Of a DNA stretch of 64,000 nucleotides, positions 43,123 to 52,261 are shown in pieces. The notes beneath the pieces are model-generated. The model saw only the letters and a list, made by a program, of their open reading frames with translations, was not told the DNA's origin and did not search any database. Every line of letters begins with the position of its first letter. Positions within the stretch are counted from its first letter, which is position 1. The translations under genes were made by a program, and so were the position numbers. This DNA comes from CAYXVJ01 sp050309435 (GTDB lineage Bacteria > Bacillota > Clostridia > Saccharofermentanales > Fastidiosipilaceae), in assembly GCA_050309435.1 (NCBI GenBank), contig JBNRMJ010000021.1, forward strand, positions 1 through 64,000, read 5' to 3'.

Positions 43123-44094
43123 TTAGAACAATCCGGATTCGCCAACCTTATTGCTGAGATAGTTGGCACCCAGGAGTAAGACAATGTTGACACCGGATTT
43201 AAATAATCCTGCCGCAGCACCGAAGGAGAAACGACCCTGGCTGATACCGACACGGTATACATAGGTATCGATAACGTCGGCATAGTTGCGAAGCATCGCG
43301 TTTGTCATCTGGTTGGTCAGTTGCATGCTCTGGTCGAAGTTGGCGTTGAGAAGACCGCCGATCGTAAAGATCAGGAGCAGAATAATGGTCGGCTTGATAG
43401 CCGGAATCGTGATATAGCGAATGGATTGAAAACGCGAAGCACCGTCGATCGAAGCGGCTTCGTATATTTCCGCATCAATGGCCGCAATCGCCGCGAAGAA
43501 AATGATCGAGTTCCAGCCCAGTTCCTTCCACAAATCGGTCAGGATGTTGATGCCCCAGTAGTACTCGCCGCGATTAAAGAAGGCAAGCGGTTTTTCGAGT
43601 AAACCGAGACTGATCAGCACGTTATTAACAACACCTCCGTCGGGAGAGAACATTTCGAACATCAGTCTGGCTGTAACAACCCAGGAAATAAAGTGAGGCA
43701 GGTAACTAACCGTCTGCATGGAACGTTTAAAAGGCTTCCAGCGAATTTCACCGACCATAACCGCGAAGAAAATCGGTAGCGGGAAGTTAATTACGATCTT
43801 CAGTGCGCTGATAACCAGTGTATTTCGCATAACTGTCGGGAAGTTCGGATCGGCAAAGAGCGCCTTGAAATGACGCATGCCCGCCCAGTCGCTTAAACCG
43901 GGGAAATCACCCAGACGATAATCCTGGAAAGCAATGACAATACCAAACATCGGTATATAGGCAAATACGACTAAGAGAAGAATTGAAGGAATTACCAGTA
44001 GCTGTAAGTCCCATTGAATGAAAAATTCCCGTAACCGGCTTTTCTTATGCAGTTTGGCTTGAGCTCCCGCCACCGGTGCTGTTGCTTGCTCCAT
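43123..44094 (-). CDS. Sugar ABC permease (LplB/YteP-like)
   Basis: The 323-aa permease has six membrane segments and EAA loop YEAASIDGASRFQSIRYITIP. The start at 44094 has AAGGAGG eight bases upstream; a reading from 44133 lacks a site. The C-terminal RFSFGAAAGLFKSGVNIVLL is typical of the LplB group. It is the first gene of the importer operon and is preceded by a good promoter and a cre-like element. Confidence 0.94.
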   Translation of the reverse strand: MEQATAPVAGAQAKLHKKSRLREFFIQWDLQLLVIPSILLLVVFAYIPMFGIVIAFQDYRLGDFPGLSDWAGMRHFKALFADPNFPTVMRNTLVISALKIVINFPLPIFFAVMVGEIRWKPFKRSMQTVSYLPHFISWVVTARLMFEMFSPDGGVVNNVLISLGLLEKPLAFFNRGEYYWGINILTDLWKELGWNSIIFFAAIAAIDAEIYEAASIDGASRFQSIRYITIPAIKPTIILLLIFTIGGLLNANFDQSMQLTNQMTNAMLRNYADVIDTYVYRVGISQGRFSFGAAAGLFKSGVNIVLLLGANYLSNKVGESGLF

Positions 44095-44174
44095 TGTTTT
44101 CCTCCTTATTTTCCAGAGCATCGGCTTATTCAAGATATTTTTTAGCTAAATTAGGATCCGATGCGAAAATTCTC

Positions 44175-44219
44175 TGCAATCGTTTTCCGTATAATAGCAA
44201 TCCAAAAAATTAAAGTCAA
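44175..44219 (-). promoter_or_regulatory. Importer operon promoter with cre-like site
   Basis: On minus, TTGACT (44219-44214) and TATTAT (44196-44191) are 17 bases apart, a strong sigma-A-type promoter. GGAAAACGATTGCA (44188-44175), starting two bases after the -10, matches 12 of 14 positions of the Bacillus cre consensus TGWAANCGNTNWCA. It would overlap the start point, so catabolite repression by a CcpA-type protein is plausible. Confidence 0.6.
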
Positions 44220-44694
44220 TCAACTTTTTTGGTACATTTGCCCTCATAGTAAACACCTCGAACCACAAAATGTCAATAGCTTAATTTTAGGCAAGCCGCA
44301 CTGTTGTCGATATAACAATGCGTTTTTTAACTAAGATTCTGGATAGTTATTCAATAGATAATTGCTTCACTATTTTCTGTATTGCAAGCCGGTATTCGTC
44401 TTTCCTTCAAATCCGGATACAAATGTGTATCTTGTCCGGAATATAACAAAAACGAAGATAGTTTTAAGACCACGTTTTAAGGGAAATGAGTATATGTGGC
44501 AGATTATGTTAAACAGCATAACAAGGATTCCCCTTTGCACGATTAAAGCATTTTTCTATCGACAAAGTTCGCAGCTGCTTGTTTTTGTATGCATTGTTTT
44601 CCTGATTATTCACATAATTATGTATGAAACTCACAAAGATAAAATATTGCGTGTTTCCTGCAAGACGAGGCTCATGAAATTTAGCCTAAAATAA

Positions 44695-44718
44695 AAGCCC
44701 TTTCAAACGAAAGGGCTT
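44695..44718 (-). terminator. Terminator of the GH4 gene pair
   Basis: A 10-bp stem AAGCCCTTTC/GAAAGGGCTT with a 4-base loop, then on minus TTATTTTAGG. It sits behind the GH4 gene ending at 44749. Confidence 0.9.
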
Positions 44719-44748
44719 ATCGGGATTCAATTTGATTTTCTATGACGC

Positions 44749-46065
44749 TTAATTGAAATGGGGCAGCCAGTCGCGATTGGCCTCGAACATTTCGTCGACC
44801 ATGTTTTGAATCTCTTCAAGACTCAGTACCGCAGAGGTCAAAGGATCCATCGCGATCGCATGGAAAACTTTTCGCTTGTCACCTGTCAAAGCGGCTTCGA
44901 CGGCCAGCTCCTCGCATCGGGAACTCGTATTCACCATTACGGCCAGATGATCCGGCAAGGGGCCCACATGCATCGGGCTCAGGCCGCGCTGCGAAGCAAG
45001 TACGGGCACTTCGACACAGGCGCCTTCCGGCAGATTGTCGATCAGACCGAAGTTTCTGACATTCCCGTTAAACTCAAAAGGCCGGTAGTCGCCGATCGTC
45101 GCATTGAAGATCGATGCGGCATACTCGTTACCGCGCTTCAGATCGATTTCATCCGATGCCAGCCAGGACTCCATCTCATGACGCCAGTTGTCTTCGCGGG
45201 CCAGGTACTCCTTTAAAATGTAGGCATACTCGCCGGGATTCCAGCCCGTACCATGGGTGCAGTACTTCTCGATGAGGTCGGGACGTTTCCTGAACCACTG
45301 ATTATATTCGGAATTATGTCCGCTCGACTCGGTTACATAGTAGTCGAAGTGCAGGAACATTTCGTTTCGAACCTGCTCCTCGTTATAGATAGCTTCGTTT
45401 TCGGTAATTGCTTTTCGGATCAAGGGATAGGCATCTTTGCCGTTCCATTTGTACTCCAGATAGAAGGCGGTGTGATTGATGCCGGCACATAAATACGTGA
45501 TTTCATCCATCGGCGCTCCGATCCAGCGGGCCAGCATCTGAGCGGTTCCCTGTACGCTGTGGCACAGACCGGTGATCTTCAGATTCGTTTCGCCCTGCAT
45601 TGCTCTGCACAGCATAGCCATGGGATTCGTGTAATTTAATACAATCGCTTCCGGACAATACTTTTCGATGTCTCTGGCAATATCGAGCATAACGGGAATG
45701 GTACGAAGCGCCCGGAAAATTCCGGCCGGTCCGCGGGTATCGCCCACATTGATATCCACCCCGTACTTCTTCGGGATCTCGATATCATGGCGCCAGACCT
45801 GAACTCCGCCCTGAAGAATGGTGATGACCACGCCGTCTGCGTCTTTAAGGGCTTCTGCGCGATCCATGGTCGCCAGAACGGTCGCCGGATAGTTGCCGGC
45901 TGTGATGATTTTCTCGACAGCCTGTTTGATATAAGACAAACGATCGGGATCGATATCCATCAAGGCGATGGTCGCATCGGCAAACGCCGGAAACGAGAGA
46001 ATGTCTCGAACAAGGCTTCTGGTAAAACCAAAGCTGCCCGCACCGATAAATGCTATTTTTCTCAT
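44749..46065 (-). CDS. Family GH4 glycosidase (alpha-galactosidase/alpha-glucosidase type), copy 1
   Basis: The 438-aa enzyme has the N-terminal NAD-binding fold IAFIGAGSFGF and the GH4 markers NYTNPMAM and GLCHSV, whose Cys and His bind the catalytic metal. GH4 enzymes cleave by NAD-dependent oxidation and elimination. The CHSV motif is found in alpha-glucosidase and alpha-galactosidase members, not in the 6-phospho-beta branch. No signal peptide, so it acts in the cytoplasm. The start has GGAGAAG nearby. It follows copy 2 by 47 bases, probably in one transcript. Confidence 0.93.
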   Translation of the reverse strand: MRKIAFIGAGSFGFTRSLVRDILSFPAFADATIALMDIDPDRLSYIKQAVEKIITAGNYPATVLATMDRAEALKDADGVVITILQGGVQVWRHDIEIPKKYGVDINVGDTRGPAGIFRALRTIPVMLDIARDIEKYCPEAIVLNYTNPMAMLCRAMQGETNLKITGLCHSVQGTAQMLARWIGAPMDEITYLCAGINHTAFYLEYKWNGKDAYPLIRKAITENEAIYNEEQVRNEMFLHFDYYVTESSGHNSEYNQWFRKRPDLIEKYCTHGTGWNPGEYAYILKEYLAREDNWRHEMESWLASDEIDLKRGNEYAASIFNATIGDYRPFEFNGNVRNFGLIDNLPEGACVEVPVLASQRGLSPMHVGPLPDHLAVMVNTSSRCEELAVEAALTGDKRKVFHAIAMDPLTSAVLSLEEIQNMVDEMFEANRDWLPHFN

Positions 46066-46112
46066 TTTACTTCTCCACTGTTCTCATTTATGAATAAACA
46101 AAGTTCTCCGGC

Positions 46113-47435
46113 TTACTTATACTGAGGCAGCCACTGTGCATGAGCTTCCAGAAGCTCGTCTACCATGGCGATGATCTTGTCGGTCGGCAGCTCGGCGGCG
46201 GTATGCGGATCCAGGAGAGCGGCATGATAAATATGTTCTCGTTTCAACGTCGCCGCGGCTTCGATGGTCAAGAGCTGCGCATTGATATTCGTCATATTCA
46301 AGGCGGCCAACTGAGGCGGCAAGGCGCCGACACGGCAGGGATTCACGCCCATGCGATCGACCATGCAGGGCACTTCGACGCAGGCTTCTTCGGGCAGATT
46401 GCCGATCAGACCGCCGGTGTTCAGAACATTTCCGCCGATCTTGTAAGGCACGCCCGTTACCATGGCTTCCATGATATAAGAACCGTACTCTCTGCTGCGC
46501 TTATGAGGAATTCTGGTCTGACCGATCAGGCCTTTGTACTCCTCTTCCCACTGCGCGATCTGATTGATGCAACGGCGCGGATACTCGTCGAGCGGGATAT
46601 TGAAGCGATCGATTAATTCGGGATACTGACTCTTGATATAGTAAGGATTGTATTCCGCGTTGTGTTCGCTGGACTCGGTACAGTAATAGCCGAACTTGTC
46701 GATATAGTCGTAACGGACCATATCCCAATGTTTCTCTCCGGCGTTCTTGGCCTTCGCGCGACGTTTGATTTCCGGATAAAGATCGTTACCGTCTTTATCT
46801 TTTATCTCGAGCAGCCAGCCCATATGGTTGATACCCGCGATCAGTTCCTTGCGGCCGTCGAGCTTATCGGACATATCCAGGCTGTTCAGAAGACCCTCGC
46901 TGCAAACCTGTACGCTGTGGCACAGACCGACCGTCTTGATGCCGGTGTAACGCAGCATATATCCGGTGAGCATAGCCATCGGATTGGTATAGTTCAAGAA
47001 CCAGGCATCCGGACAAACCTCTTCCATATCACGGGCGAAATCATCCATCACGGGAATCGTTCGCAGAGCACGCATGATTCCTCCGATACCCAGAGTGTCC
47101 GCGATGGTCTGTCTCAGACCGTACTTTTTCGGAATTTCGAAATCCACGATCGTCGCCGGATCATAACCGCCGACTTGAATCGCGTTAACCACGAAATCGG
47201 CGCCGCGAAGGACGTCTTTACGACGCTCGACACCCAGATAGCATTCGATTTTCGCCGGGCTGCCCAGCGCTTCGGCGATGGCCAGAAGGATGGCTTCGCT
47301 CTGTTTCAAGCGTTCGCCGTCGATATCATACAAAGCCAGTACGGAATCGGTCAGAGATTCGGTTGACATCACGTCGCCGAGCACGTTTCGGGCGAAAACC
47401 GTGCTGCCGGCACCCATAAAAGTAATCTTAGCCAT
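46113..47435 (-). CDS. Family GH4 glycosidase (alpha-galactosidase MelA type), copy 2
   Basis: The 440-aa GH4 enzyme starts ITFMGAGSTVFARNVLGD, typical of MelA-type alpha-galactosidases. It has NYTNPMAM, GLCHSVQ and CTESSEHNAEY for metal and catalysis. It is clearly related to its neighbour but differs at the N-terminus and in substrate-site segments, so the two probably act on different linkages. It is cytoplasmic. It is the first gene of the pair, divergent from the AraC regulator, and has GAGGAG before the ATG. Confidence 0.94.
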   Translation of the reverse strand: MAKITFMGAGSTVFARNVLGDVMSTESLTDSVLALYDIDGERLKQSEAILLAIAEALGSPAKIECYLGVERRKDVLRGADFVVNAIQVGGYDPATIVDFEIPKKYGLRQTIADTLGIGGIMRALRTIPVMDDFARDMEEVCPDAWFLNYTNPMAMLTGYMLRYTGIKTVGLCHSVQVCSEGLLNSLDMSDKLDGRKELIAGINHMGWLLEIKDKDGNDLYPEIKRRAKAKNAGEKHWDMVRYDYIDKFGYYCTESSEHNAEYNPYYIKSQYPELIDRFNIPLDEYPRRCINQIAQWEEEYKGLIGQTRIPHKRSREYGSYIMEAMVTGVPYKIGGNVLNTGGLIGNLPEEACVEVPCMVDRMGVNPCRVGALPPQLAALNMTNINAQLLTIEAAATLKREHIYHAALLDPHTAAELPTDKIIAMVDELLEAHAQWLPQYK

Positions 47436-47639
47436 TGTTACTCCTCATCATGCATCCATGCATCCTATTATTAGACTCCAAACAGAGTCCACCATGTTGC
47501 CATCTTAACATCCGAATCAGCCTCCCTAAATAGCATAGCGTGAGATTGTTTTGGCATTTTGTGGTATTTTATAGCAAGATGCAGTCAATCGGCAGCTCCT
47601 GCGGGGAGATAAGATTTTTGAGTCGGAAAGGTTCTACCC
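47436..47639. promoter_or_regulatory. Divergent control region, GH4 pair / AraC regulator
   Basis: These 204 bases hold an extended -10 on minus (TGCTATAAA, 47576-47568) for the GH4 genes and overlapping AT-rich plus-strand promoter elements for araC. An inverted repeat ATGTT-N8-AACAT (47494-47511) is a candidate operator. A tandem ATGCATCC repeat (47450-47465) lies near the GH4 ribosome site. The AraC protein is the natural candidate to bind here. Confidence 0.5.
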
Positions 47640-48416
47640 ATGCTCATTGAACAAATGATTGAAAATCTTCAGCTAAAAGACATTAATCCCTTGATTTGCG
47701 GGAGTCAGGATTGTCCCGAATCGCATTCATACGGACCTGCGACGCGCAGTTATCACTTGATGCATTATGTGCACAGCGGAAGAGGTATCCTTTTCAACGA
47801 ACGAGGCGAACACAAGATTCAAAAAGGCCAGATCTTCATGATTCACCCCTACGAAGTCACAACTTACGTCGCCGACGGGACGGATCCCTGGAGCTATTCC
47901 TGGATCGGCTTCGATGCCAACGAATATATTGCTTCTTTGCTTGCCGGGGATGTCTACGAGGCCGAAAACTGCGCCTCGCTTTTTAAAGACATGAATAAAA
48001 TGAAGAGGGGCAGCGGCCGCGAACTCTACCTGTGCGGAAAGATATACGAAGTTCTGGCTACGCTTGAACCGGTTTTATCAAACGATCGCGAAGACAGTTC
48101 GTCGCGCTATGTGCGCATGGCGAAAAACTACATCGAATCCAACTATCACAAGGATGTCCGGGTGAGTCAGATAGCCGAAAATCTGGGGCTGGACCGCAGC
48201 TACTTTACTCATCTTTTTACCGCCGAAGAAAAAATGTCTCCTCAGCAATATCTTCTGAGATTACGTATGGCAAAGGCCATCGAGCTGCTGGAGAACAGCG
48301 AGCAGCAAGTCGGCGAAATCGCACTTCAGGTGGGTTATCCGGACGTCACGAATTTCTCTCGCATGTTTAAACGGCATCTGGGATTATCGCCGAGCGATTA
48401 CCGCAAGAAGCGCTGA
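47640..48416 (+). CDS. AraC-family transcriptional regulator
   Basis: The 258-aa protein has an N-terminal cupin-like sugar-sensing domain (about 20-130, with YHLMHYVHSGRGILF and IHPYEVTTYVAD) and two C-terminal helix-turn-helix motifs (about 165-258) ending with VGYPDVTNFSRMFKRHLGLSPSDYRKK. It probably activates the surrounding glycosidase genes when its sugar is present. It is divergent from the GH4 pair and 68 bases ahead of the GH78 gene. GGAAAGG stands about eight bases before the ATG. Confidence 0.94.
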   Translation: MLIEQMIENLQLKDINPLICGSQDCPESHSYGPATRSYHLMHYVHSGRGILFNERGEHKIQKGQIFMIHPYEVTTYVADGTDPWSYSWIGFDANEYIASLLAGDVYEAENCASLFKDMNKMKRGSGRELYLCGKIYEVLATLEPVLSNDREDSSSRYVRMAKNYIESNYHKDVRVSQIAENLGLDRSYFTHLFTAEEKMSPQQYLLRLRMAKAIELLENSEQQVGEIALQVGYPDVTNFSRMFKRHLGLSPSDYRKKR

Positions 48417-48443
48417 AACATGTAATTTATATGCTCTTTCCTG

Positions 48444-48452
48444 TGCTAATAT
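48444..48452 (+). promoter_or_regulatory. Extended -10 promoter of the GH78 gene
   Basis: TGCTAATAT followed by AGTGG lies about 30 bases before the start. It is near identical in context to the promoter at 33120. Confidence 0.5.
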
Positions 48453-48484
48453 AGTGGCAAATACGTTCCCGAAGGAGTCGATTT

Positions 48485-51121
48485 ATGCTCATTTCTGATT
48501 TAAGAACAGCGCATCTGACCCGGCCGCTGGGCTATCTCATAGACAAACCCGCTTTCTCCTGGGTCAGTCACCTGCCCTTCACGGCTTATCGGATCGAAGT
48601 GTCCGATTCTGACGATTTCCGCTATCTCCTTTATGACTCGGGCTTCGATCGCGAAATAAAGCCTCATGCTTTTACGGCCGCTTTCGATCTGCAGCCGAAG
48701 ACCGAATACTTCTGGCGTGTATCGGGCCGGACAGTTGACGGCCGGGTTCATACGAGCGAGATTACTTGCTTCGAAACGGGCAAGATGGGCGAAAGCTTCC
48801 GGGGTAAATGGATCACCGCTCCCTTCGATCAGCGGATTCATCCGTATTTCCACAAGAATTTCACCCTCGACCGTCTCCCCGAAAAGGCCCGGATATACGT
48901 GACATCCCTCGGACTATACGAAGTCGAGATTAACGGGAAAAAGGTCGGAAACGAGTACCTCGCTCCGTTCTTTAACGATTATGCCGACTGGATTCAAGTT
49001 CAAACCTGCGATATCACGGATTACCTCCGGGAAGGCGAGAACGCGATCGGCGTTCTTATGGGAAACGGCTGGTATAAAGGTCGTTTCGGTTTCGTACCCG
49101 GCATCGACGAACTCATGGGCGATCACTTCGCTTTATTGATGGATCTGGACCTGGTCTACGAAGACGGCCGTACCCTTAGCCTATCGACGGACGAGAACTG
49201 GGCGGCTCTGCCCTCCCCGATTATCGCCAGCAGCATCTACGACGGCGAGGCCTTCGACCAGACGAAAGAGATTCCGGGGCGCGGAAGCGTAAATATCGAT
49301 TTGACCTTAGCCGATAGCGCTCTGATTTACGACGGACCTTACCACCTTCTATCGGACCGTTTGAGCCCGCCTCTGGTCATTAAGGAAGAAATCAAAAATC
49401 CGACGCTCATTCGTACCCCTGCCGGCGATGATGTCCTGGACTTCGGCCAGGTACTCAGCGGCTGGGTCGAATTCAAGGTAAACGAAGCGGCCGGCAGTCA
49501 GATCTATTTCCAATTCGGCGAACTTTTACAGGAAGGCAATTTTTATCGCGAGAATCTGCGTGACGCTAAGGCCGAATACCTTTACATCTCCGACGGAACG
49601 GCCCGTACGGTTCGTCCGCACTTTACCTTCTACGGTTTCCGTTATGTCAAAGTGAGCGGTATCAGCCGGATTGATCCTGCCGATTTTACGGCCAAGGTCA
49701 TTTACTCGGATCTGGAGACAACCGGCATGATCGAAACCGATCATCCGAAGGTCAATAAACTCTTCCAAAACGCGCTTTGGGGACAAAAGGGCAACTTCCT
49801 GGATGTACCGACAGACTGTCCGCAACGCGACGAACGCATGGGCTGGACCGGCGATGCGCAGGTCTTCGCCAGAACAGCTTCCTATAACATGTATACGCCT
49901 GCATTCTTCCGCAAATATCTTTACGACATGCTGCTCGAGCAGCGTCGTCTCGACGGTGCCGTCCCTTTCGTCGTACCCGATATTCTGAATGCCGTAAACC
50001 GGAAAATCGGACAGCCGGAAAACAGCCTGGCATCGGCAGCCTGGGCGGATGCGGCCGCGGTTATTCCCTGGACGATCTATCAGCAATACGGAGATCTCCA
50101 TCTACTGGAAAAGCAGTTCGAAAATATGAAACTGTGGGCAGATTACATCTATAAAATCGACGAAACTCATTGCGGCGGCAAAAGACTCTGGCAGCACGGG
50201 TTTCACTTTGGTGACTGGCTGGCTCTGGACAATCCCGAGAATCTCGCGAATCCGGAAAATAACAGTTCTTTTGGCGGAACGGATCCGTATTACATCGCCT
50301 CCGCTTATTACTATTATTCGACCAGCCTGGTCGCCCGGGCAGCCAAAGCGCTTGGCTACAAGAACGAACAGGCCGAATACGATAAGCGCGCCGCTCAAAT
50401 TAAAGCCGCTATACAAGCAGAGTACTTCGACGCAAGCGGCCGTTGTCTCCAACAGACCCAAACGGCTCAGGTTCTGGCCTTGTACTTTGATTTCGTCAGC
50501 CAAGCAGGCAAGCCTCTGGTCGTGGCCGATCTGAAGCGTTTACTGGATGAAAACAACGGACATCTGACCACCGGTTTCGTGGGTACGGCTTACCTTTGCC
50601 CGACGTTGTCCGAGGCAGGTTTACACGATTACGCGGTTTCTCTCTTGTTAAACGAGTCTTATCCCGGCTGGCTTTATGCGGTCAATATGGGCGCTACCAC
50701 GATCTGGGAACGCTGGAACTCGGTTCTCGAAAACGGTCTGGTCAGCGATACCGGCATGAACAGCATGAATCACTATGCTTACGGCGTCATTGTCGAATGG
50801 ATGTACCGTTATCTTGGCGGCATCAACCCGGTCGAAGGCAAACCGGCATTCTCTGAAGCATTGATCAGCCCTCTGCCGGATTCGCGTCTGAAGCATTTCA
50901 AGGCAAGTTATAAATCGGCTTACGGACTTTATGTCAGTCAATGGGATTACAAGCCCGATTCCATTCAATACAAACTGACTGTTCCGGGAGCCGGACGTGC
51001 TATTTTCCGTGCTTCGATCGAAGGAGATTATACGGTCAACGGCAAGACAGTCCAACACGAAACAGGAGAAATCGAACTTGTACTGGAAGCCGGCGAGCAC
51101 CTGATTATCGCTGCAAGATAA
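48485..51121 (+). CDS. Alpha-L-rhamnosidase, family GH78
   Basis: The 878-aa multidomain enzyme has N-terminal beta domains (about 1-330) and an (alpha/alpha)6 barrel (about 420-780) followed by a C-terminal beta-sandwich. The catalytic region DCPQRDERMGWTGDAQ and the later WLYAVNMGATTIWERWNS are the GH78 hallmarks; the acidic residues there include the general acid and base. It removes terminal alpha-rhamnose from pectins, flavonoids or saponins. There is no signal peptide, so it works on imported substrate. GAAGGAG precedes the ATG, and a bidirectional terminator follows. Confidence 0.96.
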   Translation: MLISDLRTAHLTRPLGYLIDKPAFSWVSHLPFTAYRIEVSDSDDFRYLLYDSGFDREIKPHAFTAAFDLQPKTEYFWRVSGRTVDGRVHTSEITCFETGKMGESFRGKWITAPFDQRIHPYFHKNFTLDRLPEKARIYVTSLGLYEVEINGKKVGNEYLAPFFNDYADWIQVQTCDITDYLREGENAIGVLMGNGWYKGRFGFVPGIDELMGDHFALLMDLDLVYEDGRTLSLSTDENWAALPSPIIASSIYDGEAFDQTKEIPGRGSVNIDLTLADSALIYDGPYHLLSDRLSPPLVIKEEIKNPTLIRTPAGDDVLDFGQVLSGWVEFKVNEAAGSQIYFQFGELLQEGNFYRENLRDAKAEYLYISDGTARTVRPHFTFYGFRYVKVSGISRIDPADFTAKVIYSDLETTGMIETDHPKVNKLFQNALWGQKGNFLDVPTDCPQRDERMGWTGDAQVFARTASYNMYTPAFFRKYLYDMLLEQRRLDGAVPFVVPDILNAVNRKIGQPENSLASAAWADAAAVIPWTIYQQYGDLHLLEKQFENMKLWADYIYKIDETHCGGKRLWQHGFHFGDWLALDNPENLANPENNSSFGGTDPYYIASAYYYYSTSLVARAAKALGYKNEQAEYDKRAAQIKAAIQAEYFDASGRCLQQTQTAQVLALYFDFVSQAGKPLVVADLKRLLDENNGHLTTGFVGTAYLCPTLSEAGLHDYAVSLLLNESYPGWLYAVNMGATTIWERWNSVLENGLVSDTGMNSMNHYAYGVIVEWMYRYLGGINPVEGKPAFSEALISPLPDSRLKHFKASYKSAYGLYVSQWDYKPDSIQYKLTVPGAGRAIFRASIEGDYTVNGKTVQHETGEIELVLEAGEHLIIAAR

Positions 51122-51163
51122 GCCGAATCTTCCTCTACGAATTTCGCAGAAAAACTTAAAGAA

Positions 51164-51193
51164 AAAAGGGGCGGATTAATTCCCGCCCCTTTT
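51164..51193. terminator. Bidirectional terminator GH78 / CE7
   Basis: An 11-bp stem AAAAGGGGCGG/CCGCCCCTTTT with an 8-base loop, and T-rich ends on both strands between convergent genes. Confidence 0.9.
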
Positions 51194-51216
51194 CTATATT
51201 TTTATGGATTGATCAC

Positions 51217-52179
51217 TCACAAACCAAGCATGAACTCGAAGGTCATATCGTCAAAACCCGGCAGCCATTCATGACCGTAATCGGGGAAGATGCGAACGTC
51301 CTTCTTACAGCTCATTTTATTATAAGCGGCGAACTGCGTGGACGGCGGGCAGATGGTATCCATCAGGCCCGTACCCATTAGAACCTCGCCTTGGATACGA
51401 GGCGCCAGGTACTGGAGGTCGATATAACCAAGCTTCGTAAAGATATCTTCCTCGCGCCGATGCAGCGGATCGAAGCTGCGGAAATAACTCTTCAGCTCCG
51501 CATAAGCATTGATCGCCAGATCCATTTCCCAAACTCTCTTATAGTCGCAGAGGAAGGGATAGACCGGAGCGAGACGTTTGATCTTCGGTTCCAAAGCCGC
51601 ACAGGCGATTGTCAGGGCGCCGCCTTGGCTGCCGCCGAAAGCACCGACACGCTCTTCGTCGATACAGTCCATCGCCATCGCCACGCGAGCCAGCTGTGCC
51701 GTATCCAGATAGATATCGCGGAATAAAAGCTTCTGCGGATCTTCGCTATCCAGGCCTCGAATGATGTGGCCGTTCAGGGTATTTCCCTGTACGCCGCCAA
51801 CGTCTTCGGACAGACCGCCTTGTCCGCGGACATCCATGGCAAAAACACAGTACCCTTCCGCTACATAAGACAGCTTGTCTCTCCAGTCGCCGCTGCTTCC
51901 GGAGTAACCGTGAAAGATCAGGACAGCGGGAGCTTTACCTTCAATCTTTTTGGGACGCAGGAATTTCGCATATACGCGCGCTCCGTTCACACCTGTAAAA
52001 TAAAGGTCATAGCATAAAGACGACGGAGTTTGGAACGAAGCAAGTCGAAGTTCGACGTTCGCATCTGTCGCATCCAGCTCGGCCAGTGCTTTCTCCCAGT
52101 ATTCGTCAAAATCAGCCGGACGAGGGTTTCTTCCTTCATATTGAAGCAGTTCCTTTAGCGGCATATCAACAATCGGCAT
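51217..52179 (-). CDS. Carbohydrate esterase family 7 (acetylxylan/cephalosporin-C deacetylase)
   Basis: The 320-aa alpha/beta hydrolase has the CE7 signature set: RGQGG near residue 118, nucleophile S184 in GGSQGG, Asp in GLMDTICPPST and His in YGHEW. CE7 enzymes remove acetyl groups from sugars and small acetylated oligosaccharides inside the cell. I start at 52179, where AAGGAG precedes by six bases. It follows the GH2 gene by 82 bases without a terminator, so the two probably form an operon. Acetylated pectin or xylan fragments are likely substrates. Confidence 0.95.
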   Translation of the reverse strand: MPIVDMPLKELLQYEGRNPRPADFDEYWEKALAELDATDANVELRLASFQTPSSLCYDLYFTGVNGARVYAKFLRPKKIEGKAPAVLIFHGYSGSSGDWRDKLSYVAEGYCVFAMDVRGQGGLSEDVGGVQGNTLNGHIIRGLDSEDPQKLLFRDIYLDTAQLARVAMAMDCIDEERVGAFGGSQGGALTIACAALEPKIKRLAPVYPFLCDYKRVWEMDLAINAYAELKSYFRSFDPLHRREEDIFTKLGYIDLQYLAPRIQGEVLMGTGLMDTICPPSTQFAAYNKMSCKKDVRIFPDYGHEWLPGFDDMTFEFMLGL

Positions 52180-52261
52180 AGTAGACTCCTTAATTTTTCT
52201 TTCCATCATATAACAGAATCAAGGCAAAATCAGCCGTCTAAAAGGACAGGGGATATCAGGC

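Larger units (their letters stand above)
44095..44748. other. AT-rich intergenic region between importer and GH4 genes
   Basis: These 654 bases are clearly more AT-rich than the surroundings. They hold the importer promoter and cre-like site (44175-44219), a doubtful 110-codon frame at 44362-44694 (plus) and the GH4 terminator (44695-44718). The doubtful frame has one hydrophobic stretch (LLVFVCIVFLIIHIIMY) and could be a remnant of a membrane sensor, but it has no clear ribosome site and ends at the terminator stem. I do not call it a gene. Confidence 0.5.

Noticed and set aside
44362..44694. 110-codon plus-strand ORF as a gene
   Set aside because: No clear ribosome site, atypical composition, no family features, and it ends at the terminator stem of the GH4 genes. 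It is kept only as a note in the intergenic entry.
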